Shown here piece after piece: positions 17,559 through 27,121 of a DNA stretch of 64,000 nt. Under the pieces are notes generated by a model that ran no database searches, had not been told where the DNA came from, and saw nothing but the letters and a program-made list of their open reading frames with translations. Made by a program: the position numbers and the translations under genes. Every line of letters starts with the position of its first letter. Within the stretch, counting starts at the first letter, position 1. The DNA lies in contig NZ_CP144373.1 in NCBI RefSeq assembly GCF_040450955.1, forward strand, positions 1,406,486 through 1,470,485, in the 5' to 3' direction. The stretch comes from Thermodesulfovibrio sp. 3907-1M (GTDB taxonomy: Bacteria; Nitrospirota; Thermodesulfovibrionia; Thermodesulfovibrionales; Thermodesulfovibrionaceae).

Positions 17559-17586
17559 TTGCCTTTAGTTTATATAACATTATACC
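17559..17586 (+). promoter_or_regulatory. Candidate bioD promoter overlapping the divergent promoter
   Basis: TTGCCT at 17559-17564 and TATACC at 17581-17586 are 16 bases apart. The -10 element overlaps the opposite-strand -10, so the two directions would compete for polymerase. Confidence 0.35.
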
Positions 17587-17587
17587 A
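17579..17587 (-). promoter_or_regulatory. Extended -10 promoter of the unknown-HAD gene pair
   Basis: On the minus strand the bases read TGGTATAAT, a perfect -10 with the TGn extension. No good -35 is 17 bases upstream, which is acceptable for extended -10 promoters. The predicted start is about 30 bases before the ATG at 17541. Confidence 0.5.
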
Positions 17588-17622
17588 TATAACGATAATA
17601 TTCTTTGAAAGGGAGGATTAAT

Positions 17623-18348
17623 ATGAAAGCTGGATACTTTATTACAGGCACAGATACAGGAGTGGGGAAAACTATTGTTACTGCTGCAATACTTAGGAGT
17701 TTTATAAAAAAAGGATTAAAGGTTGGTGCAATGAAGGTTGTTGAAACAGGATGTCTTAACAAAGATGGGATACTGTTACCAAGTGATGGAATGCTTTTAA
17801 GAGACATGGCTGAAATGAATGACTCTGTTGATTTAATAACGCCTGTAAAAATGGAGAATCCATTGAGCCCCCTTGTGGCATCAAGGCTTGAAAATATAGA
17901 AGTTGACATTGATAGAATATTTAAGTCCTTTGAAACTCTTAAGAAAAAGTATGACTATCTTGTTATTGAAGGTGTAGGTGGATTAATGGTTCCTCTTATC
18001 AAAGAAGAAAAAAGGAAAACAAATTTTTATTTTGTCAGGGATTTAATCAAAGATATGGAGTTACCTGTAATAATCGTAACGAGACCATCTCTTGGCACCA
18101 TTAATCACACACTTCTTACATTGGAGGCATTGAAAAATAAAAAAATTCCTGTAAAGGGTTACATTATTAATTTTTCTGAGCCCGCAAAAAATGACATTGC
18201 TGAAAAAACAAATCCGCAGGTTTTAAAAGAATTGCTTGATATACCCTGTCTCGGAGTTCTTCCATATTTAACTGAACTGAATAAAGACAGAATAGGAGAA
18301 ACAGCTCTAAAAAGTCTTGATGTTGAAGCCTTGATTCAAGGAGTATAA
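17623..18348 (+). CDS. bioD: Dethiobiotin synthetase
   Basis: The ATG at 17623 after GGGAGG gives 241 residues. TGTDTGVGKTIVTAA is the P-loop of BioD, followed by KVVETGC and VIEGVGGLMVPL. BioD closes the ureido ring of dethiobiotin from diaminopelargonate, CO2 and ATP. No other bio gene is in the window. Its 3' end overlaps convergent panD by 13 bases. Confidence 0.92.
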   Translation: MKAGYFITGTDTGVGKTIVTAAILRSFIKKGLKVGAMKVVETGCLNKDGILLPSDGMLLRDMAEMNDSVDLITPVKMENPLSPLVASRLENIEVDIDRIFKSFETLKKKYDYLVIEGVGGLMVPLIKEEKRKTNFYFVRDLIKDMELPVIIVTRPSLGTINHTLLTLEALKNKKIPVKGYIINFSEPAKNDIAEKTNPQVLKELLDIPCLGVLPYLTELNKDRIGETALKSLDVEALIQGV

Positions 18349-18698
18349 ACCTTTACAGGATTGTTATTTTCATCAAGGATTACAATCTTTGGTTTGTGCA
18401 AAGGAATTTCATTTTCCGTAAAATAGCCATAGGAAAAAATAACAATTCTGTCTCCTACCTGAGCTTTTTTTGCAGCTGGACCATTAAGTCCTATTGTTTT
18501 TGAGCCTTTTGGTGCAGGAATAACATAGGTATCAAATCGCTCACCATTATTCATGTTGCTTATCCATACTCTTTCATAAGGCAATATTCCAGCCAGCTCA
18601 ATTAGCTCAGCATCAATGCTTATTGAGCCTTCATAAAATAAATTAGTCTCTGTTACCTTTGCCAGATGTAGTTTTGCTCTTAAAAAACTTCTAAGCAT
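18336..18698 (-). CDS. panD: Aspartate 1-decarboxylase proenzyme
   Basis: The 120-residue protein has the self-cleavage site Gly24-Ser25 (YEGSISID), which generates the pyruvoyl group, in the same position as in E. coli PanD. It makes beta-alanine for pantothenate. It follows gatC by one base and is the last gene of the long yebC-glm-uvrD run. Confidence 0.96.
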   Translation of the reverse strand: MLRSFLRAKLHLAKVTETNLFYEGSISIDAELIELAGILPYERVWISNMNNGERFDTYVIPAPKGSKTIGLNGPAAKKAQVGDRIVIFSYGYFTENEIPLHKPKIVILDENNNPVKVYTP

Positions 18699-18699
18699 C

Positions 18700-18987
18700 T
18701 TACTCTATTATTTTAGGAACTTTAAAAAATTTATCTGTAGCCTGGGGAGCATTTTTTAACACTTCCTGTCTCGGTAAAGACTCCTTAACAACATCCTCTC
18801 TGAATACATTATTAAGCTCAATAACATGGGATGTAGGCTCTATAGCAGCTGTATCAATTTCATTTAATTTTTCAACATACTCAAGAATGCGGCTTAATTG
18901 ATCCTGATAAAGCTCTAATTCTTTCTCATCAAGCTCAAGCCTACTCAGCATTGCAATATGTTTTACCTCTTGTTTTGTTATTTTCAT
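18700..18987 (-). CDS. gatC: Asp/Glu-tRNA amidotransferase subunit C
   Basis: The 95-residue protein begins MKITKQEVKHIAMLSRLEL and has LNEIDTAAIEPTSHV and VFREDVV, the standard GatC pattern. GatCAB converts misacylated Glu-tRNA(Gln) or Asp-tRNA(Asn). gatA and gatB are not adjacent, which is common. It lies two bases after uvrD. Confidence 0.95.
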   Translation of the reverse strand: MKITKQEVKHIAMLSRLELDEKELELYQDQLSRILEYVEKLNEIDTAAIEPTSHVIELNNVFREDVVKESLPRQEVLKNAPQATDKFFKVPKIIE

Positions 18988-18989
18988 CT

Positions 18990-21089
18990 TTACACCCTCT
19001 CTAAGTTTACAATTTTTGGAGCTAATTTTTTAACCCCTATGCCTGGAAAGTTAACAACAACCTTTAAATCATCTCCTTCTCCATAACAGTCTCTTACAAC
19101 TCCAACTCCCCATGTGGGATGCTTTACTTTGCATCCTATCACAAATGGATGCTTGACCCTGGATTTTTCTGATTCCTTTTTTTCTGGAGTAAATGAGGAA
19201 TAATCTTTTCTGATGCATGTGCAGTATTCAGGTGGAATGTCTTTGATAAAGCTTGATGGCTCCTGTTTCTGAACTTTTGAATAAAGCTTTCTCTGCCTTA
19301 CACTTGTAAGGTATAAAAGATTCTTGGCTCTTGTCATTCCCACATAAAAAAGCCTTCTTTCTTCCTGTAATTCCACAGGATCTTCAAGTGCCTTAAAGTA
19401 AGGTAAAATTCCCTCTTCACAGCCTACGATGAAAACCACCGGAAACTCAAGTCCCTTGGCTGCATGAAGGGTAAGAAGACAGACTCCGTTTTTCCTGTTT
19501 TCCCATGTATCCACGCTTGAAAGAAGAGCAACTTTATCAAGAAATTCCCTTAATGATACTTTTTCTGCAGAACTAAGAAGCTCTAAAACATTCTGAATTC
19601 TGTCCTCTTCAATTTCCTCAAGATATCCAGTAAGATTCAATATATCCCTTATCATTGACGCAGCATCCTGATACTCTTTCTCAGAAAGCTCATCTATAAT
19701 TGTGGTAAAGGATAAAAGCTTTTCTTTTAAATTAACAGCAACAGAATCATCTTTTATCATTTTTTTTATTGCTTCATAGGTTGATATCATATGTTTTTTA
19801 GCTTCATTTTCAATTTTTAATAAAGCTCCTGCTCCAATTCCCCTTGGAGGAGTATTTATGATTCTCATAAGGCTTACATTGTCTTCTTTGTTTAAAATAA
19901 ATCGCATGTAAGCAAGCACATCTTTTATTTCTTTACGGTGGTAAAAGCTTACTCCACTTATCACCTGATAGGGTATCCCTTCCATACGCAAAGCCTCTTC
20001 CAGAGCTCTTGCCTGAAGAACCAATCTGTAAAGAATTGCAAAATCTCTAAATTCATACTCACCTTTAAGATAAAGTTCCTTTATATTTTTTGCTATGTAC
20101 TTTGCTTCTTCCTCTTCATTGCTCAATTGACAGTAAAAAACTTTTTCACCCCAATCTCTTTCTGTCCAGAGAGATTTTGGTTTTCTCATTGGATTTTTTG
20201 AAATCATGGCAGTTGAGGCAAGAATTATATGCTTTGTAGAACGATAATTCTGCTCCAGTTTAACTACTTTTGTCTTTGGAAAGTCTTTTTCAAAGTTAAG
20301 AATGTTATAAACATTTGCTCCTCTGAATTTGTAAATACTCTGATCATCATCTCCAACAGCACAGATATTTCCATGATATTTGCAAAGAAGTTGTAACAGT
20401 TCATACTGAGATTTATTGGTATCCTGAAATTCATCCACAAGTACGTATCTGAACTGTTCAGAGTATCGTCTGAGTAAATCTTCATTTTCCCTGAATAACC
20501 TTATTACGCAAAGAATCAGATCATCAAAATCCAGAGCATTGCATTTTTGAAGCTCTGTCTGGTATCGCATATATATCCTGCCCAGTCTTTCTTCAAACTC
20601 GTAACCTTCAATATTTGAGATATAATCTTCCGGAGTGACCAGATTTGATTTAAGATTGCTTATTTTGTTCACAACACATTTACATAAAGCTTCATGCATG
20701 TTCAGATCTTTTAAGATTCTCTTTATCAGCCCTGCCTGATCATCTTCGTCATAAATGATAAAGTCTTTTTTATAACCAATTTTTTCAATTTGAGCTCGCA
20801 GTATTCTTACACAGAGTGAATGGAATGTTCCTATCCAAGGATTTTTAAGAGTGCCGTTACAGATTTTAAAGATTCTTTCCTTCATTTCATCAGCTGCCTT
20901 ATTTGTAAAAGTTACGGTGAATATGGAAGATGGATGGAATCCCATTGCTTCTTTGAGATAGGCATACTTATAAGTAATCACTCTTGTTTTACCACTTCCT
21001 GCTCCTGCAAGAACAAGAAGTGGACCTTCACAGTAAAGAACTGCTTCCTGTTGTGCCGGATTTAATTCCGACAGAGGGAAATCTTTCAT
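18990..21089 (-). CDS. uvrD: UvrD/PcrA-family superfamily 1 DNA helicase
   Basis: The 699-residue protein has LNPAQQEAV, Walker A GAGSGKT, TFTNKAADEMKER, DEFQDTN, GDDDQSIYKFRGA, LEQNYRST and, near the end, LTLHAAKGLEFPVVF and VGMTRAKN. This is the complete set of 3'-5' UvrD/PcrA helicase motifs. A C-terminal Tudor-like segment (VKHPTWGVGVVRDCYGEG) is typical of PcrA, where it contacts RNA polymerase. Confidence 0.93.
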   Translation of the reverse strand: MKDFPLSELNPAQQEAVLYCEGPLLVLAGAGSGKTRVITYKYAYLKEAMGFHPSSIFTVTFTNKAADEMKERIFKICNGTLKNPWIGTFHSLCVRILRAQIEKIGYKKDFIIYDEDDQAGLIKRILKDLNMHEALCKCVVNKISNLKSNLVTPEDYISNIEGYEFEERLGRIYMRYQTELQKCNALDFDDLILCVIRLFRENEDLLRRYSEQFRYVLVDEFQDTNKSQYELLQLLCKYHGNICAVGDDDQSIYKFRGANVYNILNFEKDFPKTKVVKLEQNYRSTKHIILASTAMISKNPMRKPKSLWTERDWGEKVFYCQLSNEEEEAKYIAKNIKELYLKGEYEFRDFAILYRLVLQARALEEALRMEGIPYQVISGVSFYHRKEIKDVLAYMRFILNKEDNVSLMRIINTPPRGIGAGALLKIENEAKKHMISTYEAIKKMIKDDSVAVNLKEKLLSFTTIIDELSEKEYQDAASMIRDILNLTGYLEEIEEDRIQNVLELLSSAEKVSLREFLDKVALLSSVDTWENRKNGVCLLTLHAAKGLEFPVVFIVGCEEGILPYFKALEDPVELQEERRLFYVGMTRAKNLLYLTSVRQRKLYSKVQKQEPSSFIKDIPPEYCTCIRKDYSSFTPEKKESEKSRVKHPFVIGCKVKHPTWGVGVVRDCYGEGDDLKVVVNFPGIGVKKLAPKIVNLERV

Positions 21090-21122
21090 AGCTGTACCCC
21101 TCTTATTTTATTTTTTATCAAA

Positions 21123-22964
21123 CTATTCAACGGTAACACTTTTTGCAAGATTTCTCGGTTGATCCACATCACATCCTCTTAAAACCGCCACATGATAAGC
21201 AAGCAACTGAAGAGGAATAGTGAAAAGCACTGTATTGAGATAGGTGTTTATTCCCTCAACATAAATAAATCTATCAGACAACTTTTTGAGTTTTTCATCT
21301 TTACTGTCTGAAATGGTTATTATAAAGCCGTCTCTTGCCTTTATTTCCTGCATGTTTGACAGGGTCTTGTCAAAATAAAGATCGTCGGAAACAATGAAAA
21401 CTACAGGAAATCCTTCCTCTACTAAAGCAATGGGTCCGTGTTTCATCTCTCCAGCAGGATATCCTTCTGCATGAATATAGGATATTTCCTTGAGTTTAAG
21501 CGCTCCTTCAAGGGCAACAGGATAGAGCGGTCCTCTACCAAGATAAAGAAAATTTTGCTTTCTGTAAACTTCCTTTGCAAGCTCCATTATCTTATCTTCA
21601 AGCTTTAAAGCCTCTTCAGCCATCCGCGGAAGCATGATAAGATGTCTCAAAAAACCTGAGTAGAGATCCGCTGTAAATATTCTCTTTGCCTTTGCCATAG
21701 CAAGAGTAAGAAGATACAGGGCTACAATCTGACAGGTAAAAGCCTTTGTTGAGGCAACCCCTATCTCAGGTCCTGAATGGGTATAAAAAACACCATCTGC
21801 TTCCCTTGATGCTGTGCTTCCTACAACATTGCATATGGCAAGAGTTTTTACTCTTGATTTTTTAGCAAATCTTAGAGCTGCAAGAGTATCCGCTGTTTCT
21901 CCAGACTGGGTTATTGCTATAAATAGAGAGCCTTCCTCAAAGGGAACATTTCTGTATCTGAATTCAGAGGCAATATCTACTTCTACAGGTGTTTCTGCCA
22001 TATTTTCAATCATGTATTTACCAATAAGACAGGCATGGTAGGAGGTACCACAGGCAACGAGATATATTCTTTGTGTAAGAGCAAGATCTTCAAAGCTTAT
22101 TCCAAGCTCTTTGTACACCACCTTTGAAGCATCAGGTAAAACTCTTCCCCTTATTGTATCTGCAATGGCTCTCGGTTGTTCATGTATTTCCTTAAGCATG
22201 AAATGCTTGTATCCACCTTTTTCAGCCATTGAGGCTGTCCATGTAACGGTCTGTATTTTTTTGCTTTTCTCTTTACCATTTATGTCAAACACTTTAAAAT
22301 CGTCCTTTTTGAGCACAATCATCTCACCATCATCAAGAAAGATTACTCTGTTACAGTGATTTAGAAATGCTGGTACATCAGAAGCAATGAACTTTTCATT
22401 ATCCATAATTCCAGCAACAAGAGGGCTTTCCATTCTTACGCCAATGATTTTATCAGGCTCTTTCTCATCAATTACTACAAGAGCATAGGAGCCTTTGAGC
22501 AATTTAACTGCCTGTCTTACTGCTTCCTCAAGATTAAAATTGGCTCTATATTTATTTATGAGATGTGCAATTACTTCTGTATCAGTCTCAGAAATGAATT
22601 TATAGCCTTCCCGTGTTAATTCATCTTTCAGGGCAGCATAGTTTTCAATAATACCATTATGAACAATAGCAATTCCACCAGAACAGTGGGGATGTGCATT
22701 TAAACTTGATGGTTTACCATGAGTTGCCCATCTCGTATGTCCTATTGCCAGAAAGGGTTGTGAACTCAAAAGTTGAGGATTCTGAGTTTTAATAAGTTGT
22801 TCCAGATCATTAATCTTTCCTTTGCATTTGACAGTTTTAATTCTACCATCAGTCAAACAGGCTATTCCTGCTGAATCATATCCCCTGTATTCAAGCCTCT
22901 TTAATCCATCAAGCACTACTTCAATGGCATTTTTACTTCCTACGTAGCCGATAATGCCACACAT
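21123..22964 (-). CDS. glmS: Glutamine-fructose-6-phosphate aminotransferase
   Basis: The 613-residue protein starts MCGIIGYVG, with the catalytic Cys of the class II glutaminase exposed after Met removal. Two SIS domains follow (ACGTSYHAC, TQSGETADT, GRGPLYPVALEGALKLKE), and it ends DQPRNLAKSVTVE. It commits fructose-6-phosphate to UDP-GlcNAc synthesis. The start overlaps the glmU stop, so there is no room for a glmS ribozyme leader. Confidence 0.97.
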   Translation of the reverse strand: MCGIIGYVGSKNAIEVVLDGLKRLEYRGYDSAGIACLTDGRIKTVKCKGKINDLEQLIKTQNPQLLSSQPFLAIGHTRWATHGKPSSLNAHPHCSGGIAIVHNGIIENYAALKDELTREGYKFISETDTEVIAHLINKYRANFNLEEAVRQAVKLLKGSYALVVIDEKEPDKIIGVRMESPLVAGIMDNEKFIASDVPAFLNHCNRVIFLDDGEMIVLKKDDFKVFDINGKEKSKKIQTVTWTASMAEKGGYKHFMLKEIHEQPRAIADTIRGRVLPDASKVVYKELGISFEDLALTQRIYLVACGTSYHACLIGKYMIENMAETPVEVDIASEFRYRNVPFEEGSLFIAITQSGETADTLAALRFAKKSRVKTLAICNVVGSTASREADGVFYTHSGPEIGVASTKAFTCQIVALYLLTLAMAKAKRIFTADLYSGFLRHLIMLPRMAEEALKLEDKIMELAKEVYRKQNFLYLGRGPLYPVALEGALKLKEISYIHAEGYPAGEMKHGPIALVEEGFPVVFIVSDDLYFDKTLSNMQEIKARDGFIITISDSKDEKLKKLSDRFIYVEGINTYLNTVLFTIPLQLLAYHVAVLRGCDVDQPRNLAKSVTVE

Positions 22965-24319
22965 TATTGTCTCCCCTTCTTTTTCTTTGCCCAGCCTTCA
23001 ATGTGTTTTTGAGGTGTTCTTGATATGGCAAGAGCATCCTCTGGAACATCTTTTGTAATTGTAGAGCCTGCACCTATGTATGCACCTTTTCCAACTTTTA
23101 CAGGTGCCACAAGCTGAGTGTCACTTCCTATGAAAACTTCATCTTCTATTTTTGTCTTGTGCTTTTTCTTTCCGTCATAATTGCATGTAATCGTGCCTGC
23201 ACCTATGTTTACATTCTTACCTATTTCAGCATCTCCGAGATAACTTAGATGAGCAGCCTTCGTTCTATCTCCAATTACTGATTTCTTAACTTCTACAAAA
23301 TTGCCGATTCTGCACTCCTTACCAATAAAGCTCTCAGGTCTTATATGGGCAAAAGGACCAATTTTTGAACCTGATTTTATATGAGAGCCTTCAATAACTG
23401 TGTAGTCCCTCACCTCAACCCTGTCTTCAATTATGCTGTCACGGATTCTTACTCCCTGATAAATAACACAGTTTCGACCGATTGAGGTATTTCCTTCAAG
23501 AAAAACATTTGGATAAACTATTGTATCCTGCCCAATTTTCACTGAAGGACCAATCCAGACTGAGTCCGGATCATAAAATGTAACCCCTTCATTCACCCAC
23601 TCTTTAACAACTCTGTCTCTTAAATACTTTATGGCAAGGGAAAGCTCTTCCCGATTGTTTATTCCGATTAGTTCATCTTCTTCTGCCATTGCATAGGCAT
23701 CCACTTTATATCCTTTAGCTATGGCTATTTCTACAAGGTCTGTTAAGTAAAACTCTCCCTTACGAGGGTTTTCCTTAATCTCTTTAACGAGCTTGAGGAC
23801 TTCTTTTTTTACCAGATAAACTCCGCTGTTAGCCTCATCTGATTCAGAGCCAGAGTAATCAGTGATTTCCAATATTTTTTCAACCTCACCCTTAGAGTTT
23901 CTTAAAATTCTTCCATATGAATGCTTTCTGCTTGGATAAAAAGAGAGAATTGCCATATCCAGAGATTTCTCATCAAACACCTCTAAAAAATTAAGTAGTG
24001 TGTCCTTTTTTATCAAGGGTGTATCACCATTAAGAATAAGGATTTTTTCACTTTTTATACGAGGCAGAGCAACTTCCACAGCATTAGCTGTTCCCTTCGG
24101 CTCGTTCTGAAAAACAATTTTTACATTTCTCGTACTCAGATATTCTATAACTTCAGTTAAAGATGGATTGACAACAACAAATATACTGGCAGGACTTAAA
24201 CTCTGAGCACACTCTACAACATAGTCTATAATTGGTTTATCAAAAATTCTGTGAAGCACTTTTGGCAGCGTGGATTTCATTCTTGTGCCCATTCCTGCTG
24301 CCAAAATTATCACATCCAC
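22964..24319 (-). CDS. glmU: Bifunctional GlcNAc-1-P uridyltransferase / GlcN-1-P acetyltransferase
   Basis: The 451-residue protein has an N-terminal nucleotidyltransferase domain (ILAAGMGTRMKS, LNGDTPLI) and a left-handed beta-helix with hexapeptide repeats and NIGAGTITCNYDG in the C-terminal half. It performs the last two steps to UDP-GlcNAc, next to GlmS. It overlaps neighbours on both sides by one base. Confidence 0.97.
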   Translation of the reverse strand: MDVIILAAGMGTRMKSTLPKVLHRIFDKPIIDYVVECAQSLSPASIFVVVNPSLTEVIEYLSTRNVKIVFQNEPKGTANAVEVALPRIKSEKILILNGDTPLIKKDTLLNFLEVFDEKSLDMAILSFYPSRKHSYGRILRNSKGEVEKILEITDYSGSESDEANSGVYLVKKEVLKLVKEIKENPRKGEFYLTDLVEIAIAKGYKVDAYAMAEEDELIGINNREELSLAIKYLRDRVVKEWVNEGVTFYDPDSVWIGPSVKIGQDTIVYPNVFLEGNTSIGRNCVIYQGVRIRDSIIEDRVEVRDYTVIEGSHIKSGSKIGPFAHIRPESFIGKECRIGNFVEVKKSVIGDRTKAAHLSYLGDAEIGKNVNIGAGTITCNYDGKKKHKTKIEDEVFIGSDTQLVAPVKVGKGAYIGAGSTITKDVPEDALAISRTPQKHIEGWAKKKKGRQ

Positions 24320-24930
24320 TATTTATCACCTCTTATTATCTGTGGTGCTGCTATTCCACCTGAAAGAATTATCTTTATTCCTTCCTGCACTGGAATATTT
24401 GTATGAATTACACTTTCAGGTTCAAAAAGCACAACTTCTCCAAGATAGAGATTATTCGTTGGTATATAAACTGCAATAAGTCTTTTTTCCATATTATTTT
24501 CTTTTAATAAACACTCCTTTGTCTGAAATCCGAACACGAAACTGTCCTTTCTTGGATACTCAACAATTACAAACTTCTGAAAGGATGTTTTATTTTCAGG
24601 TGAAAAAGCATCAATTAGCTGTTTCAGTGAAGAATAAAGGCTTTTAAAAATGGGAATTTTAAGAAAGAGCAGTTTTTCAATCTGGTCTAAAAGCTTTTTC
24701 CCAAAAACATTGGTTGATATAACTCCTACTATAAATACAAGCAGTAGCGCTGTTATAAATCCCAATCCAGCGATGTGCTTGCCAAAAATATAGTCATATA
24801 TAGGACCCAAAAGACCATCTATGATTTTAAAAAGTTGAATAAGGATAAAGATGCTTATTGCTACAGGAATTGTTACTATTAGACCTGCAATAAATTTTCT
24901 CTTAAAAGTAAGCCTAATAGATGGTTCCAT
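24319..24930 (-). CDS. DUF502-family membrane protein
   Basis: The 203-residue protein has two transmembrane helices (about 13-35 and 55-75), with the segment PIFKSLYSSLKQLIDAF and a soluble domain ending in GIKIILSGGIAAPQ, as in the DUF502 family. The function is unknown. It is translationally coupled to glmU and sits one base after yebC. Confidence 0.85.
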   Translation of the reverse strand: MEPSIRLTFKRKFIAGLIVTIPVAISIFILIQLFKIIDGLLGPIYDYIFGKHIAGLGFITALLLVFIVGVISTNVFGKKLLDQIEKLLFLKIPIFKSLYSSLKQLIDAFSPENKTSFQKFVIVEYPRKDSFVFGFQTKECLLKENNMEKRLIAVYIPTNNLYLGEVVLFEPESVIHTNIPVQEGIKIILSGGIAAPQIIRGDK

Positions 24931-24931
24931 G

Positions 24932-25687
24932 CTATGCTTCTGCCTTACTCATAGCCTCATCTGGTATATCAAAGTTTGCATATACATTCTGAACATCGTC
25001 ATGATCCTCTAAGGCATCCATCAGTTTCAACATTTTTTCTGCATCTTCTCCTTCTACGGAAACATAGTTTTTAGGCAACATCGTAACCTCTGCCAGAGAA
25101 ACATTTATACCAGCCTTCTGAAGAACCTCCTTCACATTTTTTAAATTTTCTGGTGAAACAATTATTTCATAATTTTCCTCTTTTGGATCATTCTTTACAT
25201 CTTCTACGCCTGCATCCAGTGCAACTGAAAGAAGAGTATCTTCATCTACAGATTTTTTATCAACAAGAATATATCCTTTTTTCTCAAAAATCCATGAAAC
25301 ACATCCTGACTCACCAAGACTTCCACCATGCTTTGAAAGAATATGCCTTATTTCAGAAACAGTTCTGTTTTTATTGTCTGTCATTGCTTCAATTAGAAGG
25401 GCAACTCCTCCCGGACCATAGCCTTCATAGACAACCTCCTCATATGCTGTTCCAGCAAGCTCTCCAGTGCCTTTCATTATTGCTCTTTTTATGTTGTCAG
25501 AGGGCATGTTTACTTCTCTTGCCTTCTCAATGGCTACTCTCAGCCTGGGATTTTTTTCAGGGTCTCCACCGCCAAGACGAGCTGCTACTGATATTTCTTT
25601 TACAAGCTTTGTAAAAATTTTCCCTTTTCTGGCATCAACCTGAGCTTTTTTATGTTTGATTTGTGCCCATTTGGAATGACCTGCCAC
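24932..25687 (-). CDS. yebC: YebC/PmpR-family protein
   Basis: The 251-residue protein begins [21 protein letters not shown] and has [10 protein letters not shown]-type ([12 protein letters not shown]) and MTDNKNRT motifs, diagnostic for YebC/PmpR. Members act as transcription regulators or, as shown for some, help ribosomes through difficult sequences. It is the first gene of the run down to panD. Confidence 0.95.
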   Translation of the reverse strand: MAGHSKWAQIKHKKAQVDARKGKIFTKLVKEISVAARLGGGDPEKNPRLRVAIEKAREVNMPSDNIKRAIMKGTGELAGTAYEEVVYEGYGPGGVALLIEAMTDNKNRTVSEIRHILSKHGGSLGESGCVSWIFEKKGYILVDKKSVDEDTLLSVALDAGVEDVKNDPKEENYEIIVSPENLKNVKEVLQKAGINVSLAEVTMLPKNYVSVEGEDAEKMLKLMDALEDHDDVQNVYANFDIPDEAMSKAEA

Positions 25688-25720
25688 AATAACCTCCCCG
25701 AGAAGGATGGAATATTTTTA

Positions 25721-25750
25721 ATAATAATAAGATTTTTCTTTTTATGTCAA
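25721..25750 (-). promoter_or_regulatory. Promoter of the yebC-glmU-glmS-uvrD-gatC-panD operon
   Basis: On the minus strand, TTGACA (25750-25745) is followed after 18 bases by TATTAT (25726-25721, 5/6 match). The TGA stop of the upstream Cys-cluster gene lies inside the -35 hexamer. A GGGGAGG ribosome site precedes the yebC start. Confidence 0.65.
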
Positions 25751-26496
25751 ATTCTTATCTCTTCTATAACATTCAAAGCATCAATAAATAAAGAATTTTT
25801 AATGCCTCCAACTGTAAGCTCCTTAATAAACAAACTTCTTTGCGCCTTTATAAATTCAGATTTATCAATTGAAGCAATACTGCATATTTCATCAATAAAC
25901 TCAGGAATAACAGGAACTTCAAAGAGGCTGTTTTCATTCATCATGAATTTTCTAAAAAAAGGATTATTCTCAAACTCTAAAAAAATCCTTTCCATGATAT
26001 TTTTTTGAAAAATAAGATTCTGCTGAAGTTTATAAAAATTCTCTTTAAGCTCTTTATCTGTAAACTCACCGTCCCATATCAAAGGAGCATCATCATGAAA
26101 TCCCTTACATGCCCGAAAAGCACCTTTTTTTCTTTCTGTTATTACAAGATCTTGTAAGTCTTCTGGAAAAGTAACTGAAAACGGAATAACATTGCATTGA
26201 AGAGGTTTCTCTTTTCCATGTAGGGAACATAAAGAATCTCTCAACATTTTACATCTTTTTTTAAAACGGTTTCCAGCTATAAAATCTCCAATTATGTAAG
26301 AGTTTTTGTATTTAATGGCAAACTCTTCTATATAAGTTTTATGAGACGAATTAAAAGGATGTATTTTTCTGAATCCGACTGTAATCGGGAAAAATCTGTA
26401 AAGTCTGCCAGACTCTTTCAATGTAAGAATTGTTGCTCCTCCACAACAGACAGAGGAGCAATTAATCATGCATTGAAATCTGATCTGCTTTTTCAC
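25747..26496 (-). CDS. Cysteine-cluster protein, YkgJ/UPF0153-like
   Basis: The 249-residue protein has an N-terminal cluster C9, C13, C17-C18 (QCMINCSSVCCGG) and later C82, C90, C101 and a Cys in FRACKGF, the pattern of the YkgJ family, annotated as a putative zinc or iron chelating domain. The remaining C-terminal ~100 residues are helical and unrecognised. It overlaps the pyrE stop by 4 bases and ends the long minus run. Confidence 0.75.
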   Translation of the reverse strand: MKKQIRFQCMINCSSVCCGGATILTLKESGRLYRFFPITVGFRKIHPFNSSHKTYIEEFAIKYKNSYIIGDFIAGNRFKKRCKMLRDSLCSLHGKEKPLQCNVIPFSVTFPEDLQDLVITERKKGAFRACKGFHDDAPLIWDGEFTDKELKENFYKLQQNLIFQKNIMERIFLEFENNPFFRKFMMNENSLFEVPVIPEFIDEICSIASIDKSEFIKAQRSLFIKELTVGGIKNSLFIDALNVIEEIRI

Positions 26497-27062
26497 TTTC
26501 TAAACTGCATTACATCATCCCTTAATACAACTGCTTCAAGCTGCGCAGGAAATCCGCATTCTTCAAGAAATTTTAATATATTTTCCCTTCCGCCTTCCTG
26601 CCTGTCAACAAGAACCACAACCTTTTTTACAAAAATTCCTGCCTCCTTAAGCCGGGTTATTGCCTGGATTGTTGAGCTACCTGTTGTAATAACATCATCC
26701 ACAACTACCACACTATCACCTTCCTTAATATTTCCTTCAATCCACTGCATTGTGCCATGTTCCTTTGCTTTTTTTCTTACGACGAATGCTTCTACTGGAT
26801 TACCTCTTAGATAGGATGTATAGGCTACAGCACTGGCAATTGGATCAGCACCGAGAGTAAGCCCTCCGATGCCTTTTACATTAAGGCTGGCAATCATGTC
26901 ATAAATAATGTTGCCTATCAAATACATTCCTTCTGGAGAAAATGTTACTGCTTTGCAGTTAAAATAATAATTACTTAGCCTTCCAGAGGTAAGCTTGAAT
27001 ACAGGTGTTTCAGAGTATTTAAATGCCTTTTCATAAATAAGTTTAATGAGTTTTTCTTTCAT
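26493..27062 (-). CDS. pyrE: Orotate phosphoribosyltransferase
   Basis: The 189-residue protein has the PRPP-binding motif VVVVDDVITTGSS and the PyrE N terminus FKLTSGRLSNYYFNCK. It adds phosphoribose to orotate. pyrF lies 2.3 kb upstream on the same strand, with a cluster of small remnant genes between them. Confidence 0.94.
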   Translation of the reverse strand: MKEKLIKLIYEKAFKYSETPVFKLTSGRLSNYYFNCKAVTFSPEGMYLIGNIIYDMIASLNVKGIGGLTLGADPIASAVAYTSYLRGNPVEAFVVRKKAKEHGTMQWIEGNIKEGDSVVVVDDVITTGSSTIQAITRLKEAGIFVKKVVVLVDRQEGGRENILKFLEECGFPAQLEAVVLRDDVMQFRK

Positions 27063-27121
27063 GACTTTCAGTTTCAGCCTCCAGTAGTTTAGTTATAGTT
27101 TCTTTAAAATCTATCTCAGGA

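Noticed and set aside
22965-23000. glmS ribozyme
   Set aside because: glmS overlaps glmU, leaving no leader that could hold the ribozyme.
27063-27121. Possible extra small coding segment between the broken nucleotidyltransferase and pyrE
   Set aside because: A GTG frame of 28 codons exists but has no ribosome site of its own and no recognisable sequence.
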